This document shows positions 43,477-53,154 of a stretch of DNA of 64,000 bases, piece after piece (the first letter of the stretch is position 1; each line of letters opens with the position of its first letter). The notes under the pieces were generated by a model that had not been told where the DNA came from, ran no database searches, and saw nothing but the letters and a program-made list of their open reading frames with translations. The DNA comes from Xenorhabdus mauleonii (lineage in GTDB: Bacteria > Pseudomonadota > Gammaproteobacteria > Enterobacterales > Enterobacteriaceae). A program made the position numbers and the translations under genes. The stretch is from contig NZ_FORG01000019.1 in the NCBI RefSeq assembly GCF_900113945.1, forward strand, positions 1-64,000, in the 5' to 3' direction.

Positions 43477-44474
43477 TGCTAAAAGCTCCACTATCTGGTT
43501 TAATCCTTCTGGCAACCTTTAATAGTTACTCTGCACAAACAGCCTCTACACCGCCAATACCAAGTAATTGGCAACCTGCAGAAAGTATGAACACTCAAAC
43601 ACAGTCAGCACCTACAGCTCAAACATCTACAATTCAGCAAGTACCCGTTCAATCGACAGCGCACCCTGAACCTAATGCCCCATTACCATCGCCGGCATTA
43701 TCTTATGCTCTTGATCAAGTAGCTCCCTTGACACCAGAAGATGTTTCAGAATTACATCAAACATTTGATCAATTACAACGTAGCGAAAGCCGAACTCCAA
43801 TAACTGCAGTACCACGCATTAGTTCACTCACAGTTAATTTATCTCCTGGTGCATCGTTACCTTTGTTACGGGCTCTCCCTAATTTTCCAAGTACCGTATC
43901 ATTTACTGATGAAACAGGAGCGCCGTGGAATATCGGAGCCCCACCGATTAACGGAAATGAGGCAGGTTTTGAAATAAAATACATCCCGAATAGCCCTGTT
44001 ATGTCAGTTCAAGCTAAACGTGCTTATGACACAGCCAGCGTCAGTGTATATCTTCAAGGGCTACCAGTTCCTATTGTAATCTCACTCTCTAGTGGAGAAG
44101 CCGGTAACTCAAATAAAGCACAAATCACAGATAGCCGACTTGATTTGCGAATTCCTTTACGCGGTCCTGCTGCTAAACAACTTCCGATCACCCGAGAAAA
44201 AATTAGTCTTGAAGATCCGTTAATACAAGCATTCTTAGATGGCGTTCCTCCCAAAGAAGCTAAGCGCCTTAAAACTAGCGGGGATGTACCAATGACCAGC
44301 GTTTGGCAGATGGGTGATGATCTCTATATTCGCTCCCGCCATATGATCAGGGATTCTTTTGTTGCGACATCTTCCTCCGCTGACGGCACCCGCATTTGGA
44401 AACTCCCTGTCACGCCAGAAGCCGTATTTTCAGTTCAGGGACGTAATGCGACACTCAATATCAATCTGGAGTAA
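43476..44474 (+). CDS. traN: TraN, DotH/IcmK-like outer-membrane core subunit
   Basis: The 332-residue secreted protein has a signal peptide (about 1-20), a Pro/Gln/Thr-rich linker, and a conserved C-terminal part: SFTDETGAPWNIG, RAYDTASVSVYLQGLPVPIVISL and MGDDLYIRSRHMIR. This matches DotH/IcmK, which builds the outer ring with DotC and DotD. Confidence 0.88.
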   Translation: MLKAPLSGLILLATFNSYSAQTASTPPIPSNWQPAESMNTQTQSAPTAQTSTIQQVPVQSTAHPEPNAPLPSPALSYALDQVAPLTPEDVSELHQTFDQLQRSESRTPITAVPRISSLTVNLSPGASLPLLRALPNFPSTVSFTDETGAPWNIGAPPINGNEAGFEIKYIPNSPVMSVQAKRAYDTASVSVYLQGLPVPIVISLSSGEAGNSNKAQITDSRLDLRIPLRGPAAKQLPITREKISLEDPLIQAFLDGVPPKEAKRLKTSGDVPMTSVWQMGDDLYIRSRHMIRDSFVATSSSADGTRIWKLPVTPEAVFSVQGRNATLNINLE

Positions 44475-44478
44475 CTAG

Positions 44479-45696
44479 ATGGCCATTGAAAATGATGTCG
44501 CCAGCGATGGTAAGAAAACTGGATTATTAATTTTATCCGGTGGAATACTGATTTTTGGGGTAGCGTTTATCGCCTGGGGTTATCTTAATCAACCAGCTCC
44601 AACGCCTTCTAATATCAAATTAAACAAAGTGGCAAACAATGCCTCTGTTAAAAGTACTGAAACCGAGCTATATCAACAACTACAGAGCCAAGCCAATAAA
44701 TTGGGCTCCCAAACTGCGGATGCTGATGGAACCAGTTTTGTTGCTTCATTGAAGATGAGCGATATTAAATACGAAACACCTTCTACTGCCCCTCAGCCTG
44801 TAGAGCTAAATACACATCCTATTGAATCTCAAGAAAACCCAACGACAACACCTGATGGTATTTCGGAGGATAAAAAAGCAGCCCTTAAAGGTTATTTAAA
44901 AGTTCTAAATGAGCGTTGGAAACCAGGGGAAATGCAACTGGCCAGTGCATTTGGTCAAGAAAGCGAAGGAAATGGTTCAAACCAAGCCAATACATTTAGC
45001 ACTTGGACAAGCGGGTTGCCCAGTAATGAACCGTTGGAACCTGTCAAAACAACAATGGAGAAAAGCACATCACAAAATAAGGTCATCGTACCGCCAAACA
45101 CTCGTAGGCCCGGCGTTATTGATACTGCTATTGATTCTGACAACCTTAACTCAATTGTTTTAGCTCATATCCCCGCAGGATTCTTAGAAGGGGCAACATT
45201 TAGTGCCAAAGGGGTACGACTGGCCGGAAATGGTGTTGAGATTCACCTAACTCACATGACATTAAACGGTGTTGAATATCAAGTAGATGCATATGCGTTA
45301 CAAGACGATACGCTTCAATCTTCGGTTGCAAGTGAGGTTAACAATCGCTATTTCAGTCGCATTATTTTACCTGCACTTGCCAGCGGCATTGGTGGTGTAG
45401 GTCAGCTCTACAAAGATCAAAACACACAAATTCTCTCCACATCCAATGGAACAATCACCGGTGGAACAGGAAAGGTTAATGGCTCAGCCGTTGTGGGTAC
45501 TGTCATCGGAGGAATTGGAGAACAAGCAGGTCAAGTCATAGCTAACGATGCTGCCAAGCTTCCCATAAAACAAGTTCACGTTAATAAAAATCAAGTAGTT
45601 GCAATCCAGTTTATGAAAGGTGTGTATGAAAGTGATCGGGTGAATAAAAACGTCTCCACACTCACTGAACCACAAATAGCCTCAGGAAAACATTAA
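44479..45696 (+). CDS. traO: TraO, DotG/IcmE-like channel protein
   Basis: The 405-residue protein has an N-terminal membrane helix (about 15-33) and a C-terminal VirB10/TrbI-like domain (about 225-390): HIPAGFLEGATFSAKG, VEYQVDAYALQDDT and NRYFSRIILPALASGIGGVG. DotG spans both membranes. The central pentapeptide-type repeats of Legionella DotG are absent, as in R64. Confidence 0.88.
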   Translation: MAIENDVASDGKKTGLLILSGGILIFGVAFIAWGYLNQPAPTPSNIKLNKVANNASVKSTETELYQQLQSQANKLGSQTADADGTSFVASLKMSDIKYETPSTAPQPVELNTHPIESQENPTTTPDGISEDKKAALKGYLKVLNERWKPGEMQLASAFGQESEGNGSNQANTFSTWTSGLPSNEPLEPVKTTMEKSTSQNKVIVPPNTRRPGVIDTAIDSDNLNSIVLAHIPAGFLEGATFSAKGVRLAGNGVEIHLTHMTLNGVEYQVDAYALQDDTLQSSVASEVNNRYFSRIILPALASGIGGVGQLYKDQNTQILSTSNGTITGGTGKVNGSAVVGTVIGGIGEQAGQVIANDAAKLPIKQVHVNKNQVVAIQFMKGVYESDRVNKNVSTLTEPQIASGKH

Positions 45697-46451
45697 TGAG
45701 CTCTCGTTTCGATTTAGATGCCCCCCCGCAGCCCCCTTTACCGGAAGATGTGAATGTTGAACCCCCTAAAACTGCCCAACAAACTAATAAAGTTAAACTA
45801 ATTACTGTACCAGTAATAGGAATAAAATTTACTATCATGCAGTTAGTGATGATAGCAGTTATGTTCCTTGGTCTTATTATATACGCCCTTTCCAAGGGCT
45901 CCCCGCAACAAACAACAAGCAGTACGCCAAAATTTACATCGCAAGAACCTGTAGCAGAACAACCTGTATCTTCCTCTGCTGAGGAACAACCATTTTCTTC
46001 AATATCACAATCAACTGTTATTAAAGAAAATTCACCCCCACCTATATCAGAAAACACCCTGATAGAAAAAGAAACGGGAGAAATTAAAGAAAGCATCAAC
46101 AACCTACAAATTTATAGCGAAAATAATCGAGAAGGAATCAAGGCACTTGATCAACGACTACGCGCACTTGAGCAGCAGTTTTCACCCCAACAACCGCACC
46201 TATCGGCACCTGTATCGCCAATAAACTCAACAGCACCCAAACAAACTGCCAAGAAAATTTCCCAATCCGGCAGTAAAAAAACCAATTTCCAAGGAGCTTC
46301 TATAGCCAGCCTTTATCCGGGGCTTGCATGGGTAAATTATAAGGGAAGCACTTGGGCACTACGTCAAGGAGATCGTATAGGAAACGCTACAGTTAAAACC
46401 ATAGATATACATAAACGTGAGGTGATAACTACAGCTGGCATAATTCGCTAA
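45696..46451 (+). CDS. traP: TraP, DotF/IcmG-like protein
   Basis: The 251-residue protein has one membrane helix (about 48-66, FTIMQLVMIAVMFLGLII), a Gln/Ser-rich coiled-coil spacer and a conserved C-terminal domain (WVNYKGSTWALRQGDRIGN) resembling PilP-type C domains. Position matches IcmG/DotF. Its ATG overlaps the traO stop. Confidence 0.8.
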   Translation: MSSRFDLDAPPQPPLPEDVNVEPPKTAQQTNKVKLITVPVIGIKFTIMQLVMIAVMFLGLIIYALSKGSPQQTTSSTPKFTSQEPVAEQPVSSSAEEQPFSSISQSTVIKENSPPPISENTLIEKETGEIKESINNLQIYSENNREGIKALDQRLRALEQQFSPQQPHLSAPVSPINSTAPKQTAKKISQSGSKKTNFQGASIASLYPGLAWVNYKGSTWALRQGDRIGNATVKTIDIHKREVITTAGIIR

Positions 46452-46459
46452 GGGAATTT

Positions 46460-46990
46460 ATGGATTTAGTTCAAATTATTGCTAATGCAATCAACAACAT
46501 AAGCCAGGCCGGTATCAAATTGATGCTAATCCTTGGTGTTATGTCCGGACTAATCATTCTCATGGGGCATTTCGCCAACATTGCAAGCAGGGCAAGGCGA
46601 GGCCAGTTGCAAGACGGGCCGGGAAAAATAGTTGGTGTCATTTTAATAGGTGGATGCCTTATCACGCTACATAGCGTAATGAATGCGACTTCTAACCAGA
46701 TGGCATTAGGTGATATCACATTCGGTGCTATCGCTTACGTCTCAGAAGGAAAATATGGCCCAGCTGCAGTAGCTATAAATGCAGTCCTCACATTGCTTCA
46801 GTGGGTAGGCGTTATTTATGCCTACCAAGGAGGGCTCCGTCTTCGCCGTTCACTGAAAGATGGACATACAAGTCTGAGTGCTGGGGATGACGTATATAGT
46901 GGTATTACACGTTTAATTATCGGCGCATTGCTCGCTGCTAATCCACGATTGATTGATTTAATTCAAAACACAATTAAATTGCATTGGTAA
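46460..46990 (+). CDS. traQ: TraQ, DotE/IcmC-like membrane protein
   Basis: The 176-residue protein has about four hydrophobic helices (roughly 14-38, 55-75, 98-122 and 145-165). It follows TraP and precedes TraR, collinear with icmG-icmC-icmD. Membrane component of the type IVB apparatus. Confidence 0.78.
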   Translation: MDLVQIIANAINNISQAGIKLMLILGVMSGLIILMGHFANIASRARRGQLQDGPGKIVGVILIGGCLITLHSVMNATSNQMALGDITFGAIAYVSEGKYGPAAVAINAVLTLLQWVGVIYAYQGGLRLRRSLKDGHTSLSAGDDVYSGITRLIIGALLAANPRLIDLIQNTIKLHW

Positions 46991-47004
46991 ATAAAAGAGT
47001 CATT

Positions 47005-47409
47005 ATGAAAATTATAAAATTCACGAAAAACTTTCTACTATTTGTTTCCGTTAAGGCTATTCTTATCGCCGAAACAGCCCGACGATATCTGCTCAGTGCT
47101 ATTTTAAGCTTTGTAGGATTGATCTTGTCTCCTGTTGCAAAAGCCGATGGTGATCTTGCCGACATGTTAAAAGGCGTAGCAAAGGGTGCTGATTCAGCAA
47201 CAGAATCAGTATTCAGTCTATCCACATTTATGGGCGTATGCTTCATTTTGGGTGGAATTATTTCTATGATTGCCAAAAAGAATAATTCTCAAATTAAAGT
47301 ATGGTACATCGCTCTTCTGTTTGCAGCTGGTGCAGCATGTATCACTCTTGATCAAATTGCTACACGCAGCCAAAAACAATTGGGTTTAACTCCAGTTTCA
47401 ATCAGCTAA
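47005..47409 (+). CDS. traR: TraR, DotP/IcmD-like membrane protein
   Basis: The 134-residue protein has hydrophobic segments near residues 28-48, 75-92 and 103-120. AAGAG upstream supports ATG 47005; an earlier TTG is weaker. Order and size correspond to IcmD. A GC-rich hairpin with G-U pairs (47417-47438) follows. Confidence 0.75.
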   Translation: MKIIKFTKNFLLFVSVKAILIAETARRYLLSAILSFVGLILSPVAKADGDLADMLKGVAKGADSATESVFSLSTFMGVCFILGGIISMIAKKNNSQIKVWYIALLFAAGAACITLDQIATRSQKQLGLTPVSIS

Positions 47410-47517
47410 CGTTGATGGCCGGCCTATTCAGGTCGGTCACTTCTGTTGCCTTATATTAATCCCAATATCGAAAGCAAAATTCTCCAGCCATATTTCTTCG
47501 AAATATAGGGAAGTTAT

Positions 47518-48123
47518 ATGTTAATTTTCTCTATTTCCCGTCATATAATGGGACATACAATATCAATTCAACAACAGCAAAAACTAAATGATATCGCTAA
47601 AAAAAGTGGGCATCATTGCGAATTCTGTGGTTATGAATCACAAAATAATAGCGCCATATTCCGTGATAATAATCCATTAAATACACAACCAAATAACCTC
47701 AGTGTTGCAGATCCCCTTTGCCAAGCTTGGCGACAGTTAGACACCGTCACTGCAGAAGCTGGCGCTATAGTCTATCTCCCTGCATTAAATCCAGAAGATG
47801 TTAATCATCTACAGCGCGCCATTGTTCAAGCATTGGATTCAGATGATGAATCTTATCAAAAAGACGCTAAGGCACTGCTTAACTGGCTAACCTCCTATGA
47901 AAAGCCTGTTCAACAAATTTGGGGAACATCTCACCCCCAAGCATTTGGAGAGGCTATCAAACGCATAACTGATGATAACCGGCCGACCTTATTAGAACGC
48001 TGGCGCTATTTAGCACTTGTGCTACACCCAGCCCAACTTAAAGGCAAACTGGCCGCAACCACGCTAGAAACCAGTACTACTTGGTGGGGGCATCTATATC
48101 GTGATTATTGCTCTCGGAACTAA
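47518..48123 (+). CDS. traT: TraT, DotN/IcmJ-like zinc protein
   Basis: The 201-residue protein contains HHCEFCGYES (about residues 36-45), an HNH-like or zinc-binding CxxC module, as in IcmJ/DotN of the Dot/Icm coupling complex. The body is helical with many Trp residues near the C-terminus. A second in-frame ATG (MGHTISIQ, about codon 11) is an alternative start. It precedes traU directly. No traS was found. Confidence 0.8.
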   Translation: MLIFSISRHIMGHTISIQQQQKLNDIAKKSGHHCEFCGYESQNNSAIFRDNNPLNTQPNNLSVADPLCQAWRQLDTVTAEAGAIVYLPALNPEDVNHLQRAIVQALDSDDESYQKDAKALLNWLTSYEKPVQQIWGTSHPQAFGEAIKRITDDNRPTLLERWRYLALVLHPAQLKGKLAATTLETSTTWWGHLYRDYCSRN

Positions 48124-48125
48124 AT

Positions 48126-48171
48126 ATGATTATTGATAAAATCGAAATATGATTATTGATAAAATCGAAGA
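48126..48171 (+). repeat. 23-bp tandem duplication over the traU start
   Basis: The unit atgattattgataaaatcga plus aat occurs twice (48126-48148 and 48149-48171, the last base differing). The first copy makes a mini-cistron of eight codons whose TGA overlaps the ATG of the second copy, the true traU start. Confidence 0.9.
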
Positions 48172-51100
48172 CGCCTTTGCTTATTTTTCTCGCTATACGT
48201 TAGGGCAAGACTTCTCACAGTATTGCGATCTGCGAACTGTCATTGGATTGACACCAGATGATAAAGTTCGCTATCCATCATTAGATGCACCCTATATCCA
48301 CGTCACCGAAAACAACGATTATGCCTCCTGTTTCGAAGTATTAGGTGCATTTCGTGAATTCAGTGAAGCTGAACCAACAACATCAAATGAAACACCTGCC
48401 CCTGATAGCTTATTGCGATTCATTTTGAAAATGCGTGACAATTTGACAGGTGACTTCAAGTCAATGGGACATAAATTAAGTATCGTGTTTGAAAGGGACC
48501 CTACACGAGGTGAAGAAGAAATTAGCCGATTAGTTGCTCCACAACGTCAATCGTTCCAAAAGCTAGGGCTTGCATTAGATGATCTTGTCGATGAACAGGT
48601 TACTAAAATGACGCCCTATATCGCACGGGAGCGTGTATGGTTAACGGTATACACAGCAATTGCTACACTCCCAAATGCAGAAAAAAAAGAAGAAATCCAA
48701 CGTCAAGATAAACAATTTAAAGATATTCCCGAATCTCGCTATGGGCAAAACCCCATTTATGCTGAATTCGAAGGATTAAAACTAAGGCACGATGCCTTTA
48801 TTGATAAATTAATGACTGACCTTTCTGATGGCAATGAAGGTGTGATGATACGTCTGCTAGACGCACATGAAGCTGGTTACGTCATCCGAGATCAAATTGA
48901 ACGAGCCAGTACAGACAAAACTTGGCAACCATTACTGCCCGGCGATCGAGTTATCCCTCATGGTAAAATGCGTGGAGACGATATTAGTGCTTGCCTTGCC
49001 CCTCATCTCAATTTCCAATATTGCGACACCGAAGTAAAATCGCTGGGAAACATTGTTGAAGTAGATGGCCTATATCATGGCCAACTAGCTATGACATTGG
49101 CCCCCCAACGCCCAGAACCGTTCAGCCAGCTATTTAAGAAAGTTCCTCGTCAAATTCCGTGGCGTCTACGTTTAGACCTGATGCCTGGAGGAGGAAAAAT
49201 GCTAAGTAGTAAGAATGCATGGTTAAGTGTTGTCGCGTTTATCCCCTCCTTGCGCAACATTTATAACTCAATATCGTGGTTGCTTGAAAAAGACAAAGAA
49301 GATCCCGTTTGTATAATGAGCATTACTGCTAGCACATGGAATGAAGACAAAAGCAGAATGCAACGTAATTTAACTTTATTGCAAAAGTCGATTCAGTCGT
49401 GGGGAGTTTCTAGTGTCACACGAACGTTCGGGGACCCAATTAGAGCATGGATTAATACATTACCATCAGCATCCAGTTTCAGTGCTCCCACTATAATGTT
49501 TCCACCATTATCGGAGGGGTTAAAGTTAATGCCGTTACAACGGCCAGCGAGCCCTTGGGGGAATGACGGTAACGTAATATTTCAAACGATTGATGGCAAA
49601 CTTTATCCAGTTCAATTAGCCAGTAGTATCCAAGAAAAACATACTGAGTTATTAGCCGGTGCCCCAGGTTCTGGTAAATCACTATTGGCCAACAGAATGC
49701 ATTTGGACGGAATATCTGCAGGCAGTACAGAAATTCCATTTATGGCTATGGTTGATAAGGGTTTTACTGCGCAGGGATTCTATGATCTGATTAGGGATAG
49801 CTTACCGCCTGATCAATTAGATAAAGCAATTAGCATTATTCTGCGCAATGATGATGAGCATTGCCGTAACCCATTTGATATTTATCTAGGCTTGAAATAC
49901 CCAATCAGTATAGAACGTGAATATCTGCTGAAAATGTTGGTCAGTTTATGTATTGACCCACAAATTAACATGCCTCCCGATGCTGCCGCTTGCAGACAAA
50001 TCATATCGATGGCCATAAATATTGCCTATAAAAAGAATAGTGATACAGAGCCATTGCGCTATGCTCCTTCTCTGATCCCAGAAGTGGATAAGGCATTAAA
50101 GGAAAGCGGCTGTCTTTCTGAATATGACTCGCAATGGTGGGAATTAGCTACATGGTATGAAATTCGGGATATGCTATTTGATAAAAATTATGTGTATGAG
50201 GCTTCGATTGCACAATCTCAGGCAGTACCAGAACTTAACGATCTACAGGGAGCTCTTAACACAGAGGAAATGCGGGCAACTTTCGCACGCGTTAATCGCC
50301 CAGGTTCTGATGAATCTATGTTGCATTATATTTCACGTTGTTTTACTCAGGCGCTCTCTGATTACCCACTGATTTCTGGGCGTACCCGATTGGCTATCAG
50401 TCCTAACACACGAATTCGAATTGTTGATGTGAACAACGTAGCTGGCGATGACTCCCCAGAAGGAAAAATCCGCACAGGCATTATGTATCAATTCGCTCGC
50501 CATCTTGCCGGTGCAAATGATTTTTATCTTCCTCAGGTCCAAAACGAATTATATTCCAAACTAGCTCCTCGCTATGTTGCTCTACACAGAAAACGCATCG
50601 AACAATTGGATCAAGAAAGCAAGCTCATATTTATGGACGAATTACACAATATCAAAGGAATCGAAACATTGTGGGCCGCTCTGCAGACCGAAGATCGCGA
50701 GAAACGTAAATTTGGTGTCCGTACTGTTTTTGCATCTCAATATCTAGATGATTATCCAAAACAAATTTTGGAATCGGCGAACTCCTTATACCTTATGCGC
50801 GTTCGCCCCAGCGATTTCAAAGTATTGGAAGAAGTATTCAATGTCCCGCGTTCAACACTGAATAAATTGCTCAATACTACAAGAGGCCCTGCACCAGATG
50901 GCAGTGGCACTACATTTCTGGGTGTTTTTCAAACCACAAACGGGAATGTTGCTCAGCTTTTGAAAAATACGGTTGGGCCACGCCTTTTGTGGGCTCTCAA
51001 CTCTACCCCAAAAAATCGCGCTCTTCGCAATATGCTATATGAAACTCTAGACGGAAAATTAGCTCGGGAGTTACTGGCCACAGCTTTTCCTAGTGGCTCC

Positions 51101-51238
51101 GCTGAGAAACATATTGATATGTTAAAGAAAAAATCCAATCTCGAAGATGAGGATGGTGCAATCAGAATGTTAGCTAACGAATTACTGTCCAAAGCTGGAT
51201 ACATTCAAGGTAATTCAGTTTCCAATTTCATCCACTAA
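48149..51238 (+). CDS. traU: TraU, DotO/IcmB-like VirB4-type ATPase
   Basis: The 1029-residue ATPase has Walker A GAPGSGKS (about residues 504-511) and a Walker B-like LIFMDELHNI (about 827-836), with the FASQYLDDYP segment after it. DotO/IcmB forms the cytoplasmic hexamer under the inner-membrane channel. It is the largest channel protein here. Translation may be coupled to the mini-cistron produced by the duplicated start. Confidence 0.92.
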   Translation: MIIDKIEDAFAYFSRYTLGQDFSQYCDLRTVIGLTPDDKVRYPSLDAPYIHVTENNDYASCFEVLGAFREFSEAEPTTSNETPAPDSLLRFILKMRDNLTGDFKSMGHKLSIVFERDPTRGEEEISRLVAPQRQSFQKLGLALDDLVDEQVTKMTPYIARERVWLTVYTAIATLPNAEKKEEIQRQDKQFKDIPESRYGQNPIYAEFEGLKLRHDAFIDKLMTDLSDGNEGVMIRLLDAHEAGYVIRDQIERASTDKTWQPLLPGDRVIPHGKMRGDDISACLAPHLNFQYCDTEVKSLGNIVEVDGLYHGQLAMTLAPQRPEPFSQLFKKVPRQIPWRLRLDLMPGGGKMLSSKNAWLSVVAFIPSLRNIYNSISWLLEKDKEDPVCIMSITASTWNEDKSRMQRNLTLLQKSIQSWGVSSVTRTFGDPIRAWINTLPSASSFSAPTIMFPPLSEGLKLMPLQRPASPWGNDGNVIFQTIDGKLYPVQLASSIQEKHTELLAGAPGSGKSLLANRMHLDGISAGSTEIPFMAMVDKGFTAQGFYDLIRDSLPPDQLDKAISIILRNDDEHCRNPFDIYLGLKYPISIEREYLLKMLVSLCIDPQINMPPDAAACRQIISMAINIAYKKNSDTEPLRYAPSLIPEVDKALKESGCLSEYDSQWWELATWYEIRDMLFDKNYVYEASIAQSQAVPELNDLQGALNTEEMRATFARVNRPGSDESMLHYISRCFTQALSDYPLISGRTRLAISPNTRIRIVDVNNVAGDDSPEGKIRTGIMYQFARHLAGANDFYLPQVQNELYSKLAPRYVALHRKRIEQLDQESKLIFMDELHNIKGIETLWAALQTEDREKRKFGVRTVFASQYLDDYPKQILESANSLYLMRVRPSDFKVLEEVFNVPRSTLNKLLNTTRGPAPDGSGTTFLGVFQTTNGNVAQLLKNTVGPRLLWALNSTPKNRALRNMLYETLDGKLARELLATAFPSGSAEKHIDMLKKKSNLEDEDGAIRMLANELLSKAGYIQGNSVSNFIH

Positions 51239-51272
51239 GTTAAAAATTTCTCTTACTTATCCTAGGAATATA

Positions 51273-52499
51273 ATGAAATACCATCTACTGATCACTCATA
51301 GGGTATCCCTAGTTTCTGGTTTGATACTTTACATTGCATTATCTAATCAATCATTTGCGGGGTATCCCGTTACCGTATTGGAAAGCGTTCCCGTTACAAC
51401 ACAAGTTACCCCTGCACTTGGAACAATAAGTACAGCTTTAAGTGAGATCGCCACAACTCAGCACCAAGTCGGCGCGGCTATTAATCAGAACGGTAGTAAA
51501 ATTGCCACACAAATTGAGCAATCTGCGCAAGCACAACGTGACCAAGATATCTTTGCTCGTCAGACAGATAAATTAGAGCAAGCACGGCGAACCTATACCG
51601 TTCCTGATAGTATCTGTACCGAGTCTGGTTCAGGTGTGGCATCACAAATACAAGGCGGAGCACGAGCACGGCAAAGCTCGTTATCCAGTGGGAACGGAAT
51701 TAGTCATAGCAAAATTCGCCATAGTGTAACCTCACCGACTCCAGCGCAAGGACAAACACAATTTCGCACCGCAGCCATTCATGCTGATTATTGTGACGCT
51801 GTAGACTTTGCTGCCTACGGCGGAACAACTCTATGTAAGACCGTTTCTGAGTTACCTGGTGGTGATAAACGCCTAACGTCATTATTGGATGGAGCCGGTA
51901 AAGATGGGAAATCTCCGGATCTTACTTTTGATCAAAAGCAAACCGATGCGGCCATAGCTTACGTCTTGAACAGTTCCTCCGCATCAGCCGGCAAGCAATT
52001 AAGTAAGGGTGAAGTTAAAACGACCTCAGGGCAACAATATGTGGGGTTAATGACACAATACGAAGCTATCAACTCTGCTGCTCGCGAACCGATGATGGCT
52101 ATGGTGGCAGCAAGCCAACCCAATGAAGCTACACGTGATGTACTCAAAGAAACGCTTATGGCACCTTCCGCATCTGCATATTTCAATCAAACAGCATCAG
52201 ACGAAGCTAAACGAACCGGCTTAATGTCTGAAAGAGAGTTTGAACAATTTGAAGTCGGTAGGCGTTATGCCAACACAAACTACCAAACAGATTTACAGAA
52301 TATGGAGGGTGATAACTTAATGCGTGAATCAGTCCGAACTCAATCACTGCAGAACTGGTTGTTACTGGGTATAAAACAGCAATTGCAGAAAAATAACATT
52401 CTGCAAGGGCAATTGCTTTCACTTAAAGCGACTGAATCCTACCGCCCTCAGTTACAGATGAAAATTCAAGAAGTGAATGCAGGGGTTGCACGACCATGA
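51273..52499 (+). CDS. traW: TraW-like secreted transfer protein
   Basis: The 408-residue protein has a signal peptide ending near SFA (about residue 29), followed by long Gln/Ala/Ser-rich helical regions. Four cysteines lie in the central part (CTESG, YCDAVD, LCKTV). It has the place and size of R64 TraW. The traX ATG overlaps its stop. Confidence 0.75.
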   Translation: MKYHLLITHRVSLVSGLILYIALSNQSFAGYPVTVLESVPVTTQVTPALGTISTALSEIATTQHQVGAAINQNGSKIATQIEQSAQAQRDQDIFARQTDKLEQARRTYTVPDSICTESGSGVASQIQGGARARQSSLSSGNGISHSKIRHSVTSPTPAQGQTQFRTAAIHADYCDAVDFAAYGGTTLCKTVSELPGGDKRLTSLLDGAGKDGKSPDLTFDQKQTDAAIAYVLNSSSASAGKQLSKGEVKTTSGQQYVGLMTQYEAINSAAREPMMAMVAASQPNEATRDVLKETLMAPSASAYFNQTASDEAKRTGLMSEREFEQFEVGRRYANTNYQTDLQNMEGDNLMRESVRTQSLQNWLLLGIKQQLQKNNILQGQLLSLKATESYRPQLQMKIQEVNAGVARP

Positions 52500-53059
52500 T
52501 TGATAAAAATGAAAAAAAAACCATTAATTGGCGTCGCCGAACTGTAAAAAGTGCTTATTTCATTTCTAACGTATTCTTACCATTATCTGAGGTACGTTAC
52601 ACAGCATCAAAAATAGGCCCATCACTTCTTAAGAATATCAAACGAGTAAAGTACCTACGTCCTTCTTTTCAACTTAACAGAAAACTTCAACAACCCATAC
52701 TGAGTTTTGATGAAGCAGTAATCGCCAGCAGTATGACAATTGAAACATTGAAACAATGTTTTCTGCGTCGTAAAAAGTTATGTTTGTCTTTAGCTACTAT
52801 TCCGCCACTATTAGCCATTAGCATCATTTTTGTTGTGTTATTTAATGGGATATACACACCATTATTATTGATAAAAACTCTCGTATTAACCCTAGCCTTA
52901 CTCTCTCTAGCCGCATTACCGTTTTTTCAAGCGTTGATATGTAGCTGGCGATTATGGCAACTAAGTCAGCGTCGAGCATCACCAATTGAACGAGGAGGAT
53001 TATCGGATTTTTTAGCTGAAAATTCATGGATTAAAACAACACTAAGCCTTAGGCAATAA
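52496..53059 (+). CDS. traX: TraX-like membrane protein
   Basis: The 187-residue protein has a basic N-terminal part and two hydrophobic helices (about 97-117 and 122-145), with a Trp/Arg-rich tail. By order between traW and traY it corresponds to R64 TraX (IcmV-like layout). Confidence 0.72.
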   Translation: MIDKNEKKTINWRRRTVKSAYFISNVFLPLSEVRYTASKIGPSLLKNIKRVKYLRPSFQLNRKLQQPILSFDEAVIASSMTIETLKQCFLRRKKLCLSLATIPPLLAISIIFVVLFNGIYTPLLLIKTLVLTLALLSLAALPFFQALICSWRLWQLSQRRASPIERGGLSDFLAENSWIKTTLSLRQ

Positions 53060-53154
53060 ACACTATAGCGCCAGAAAGCACACTTATAAATTCTGCCCCT
53101 ACCTCAAAATATATCAGCTAATCAGCGAACATCAGCATCTTATACGAGACTTCA

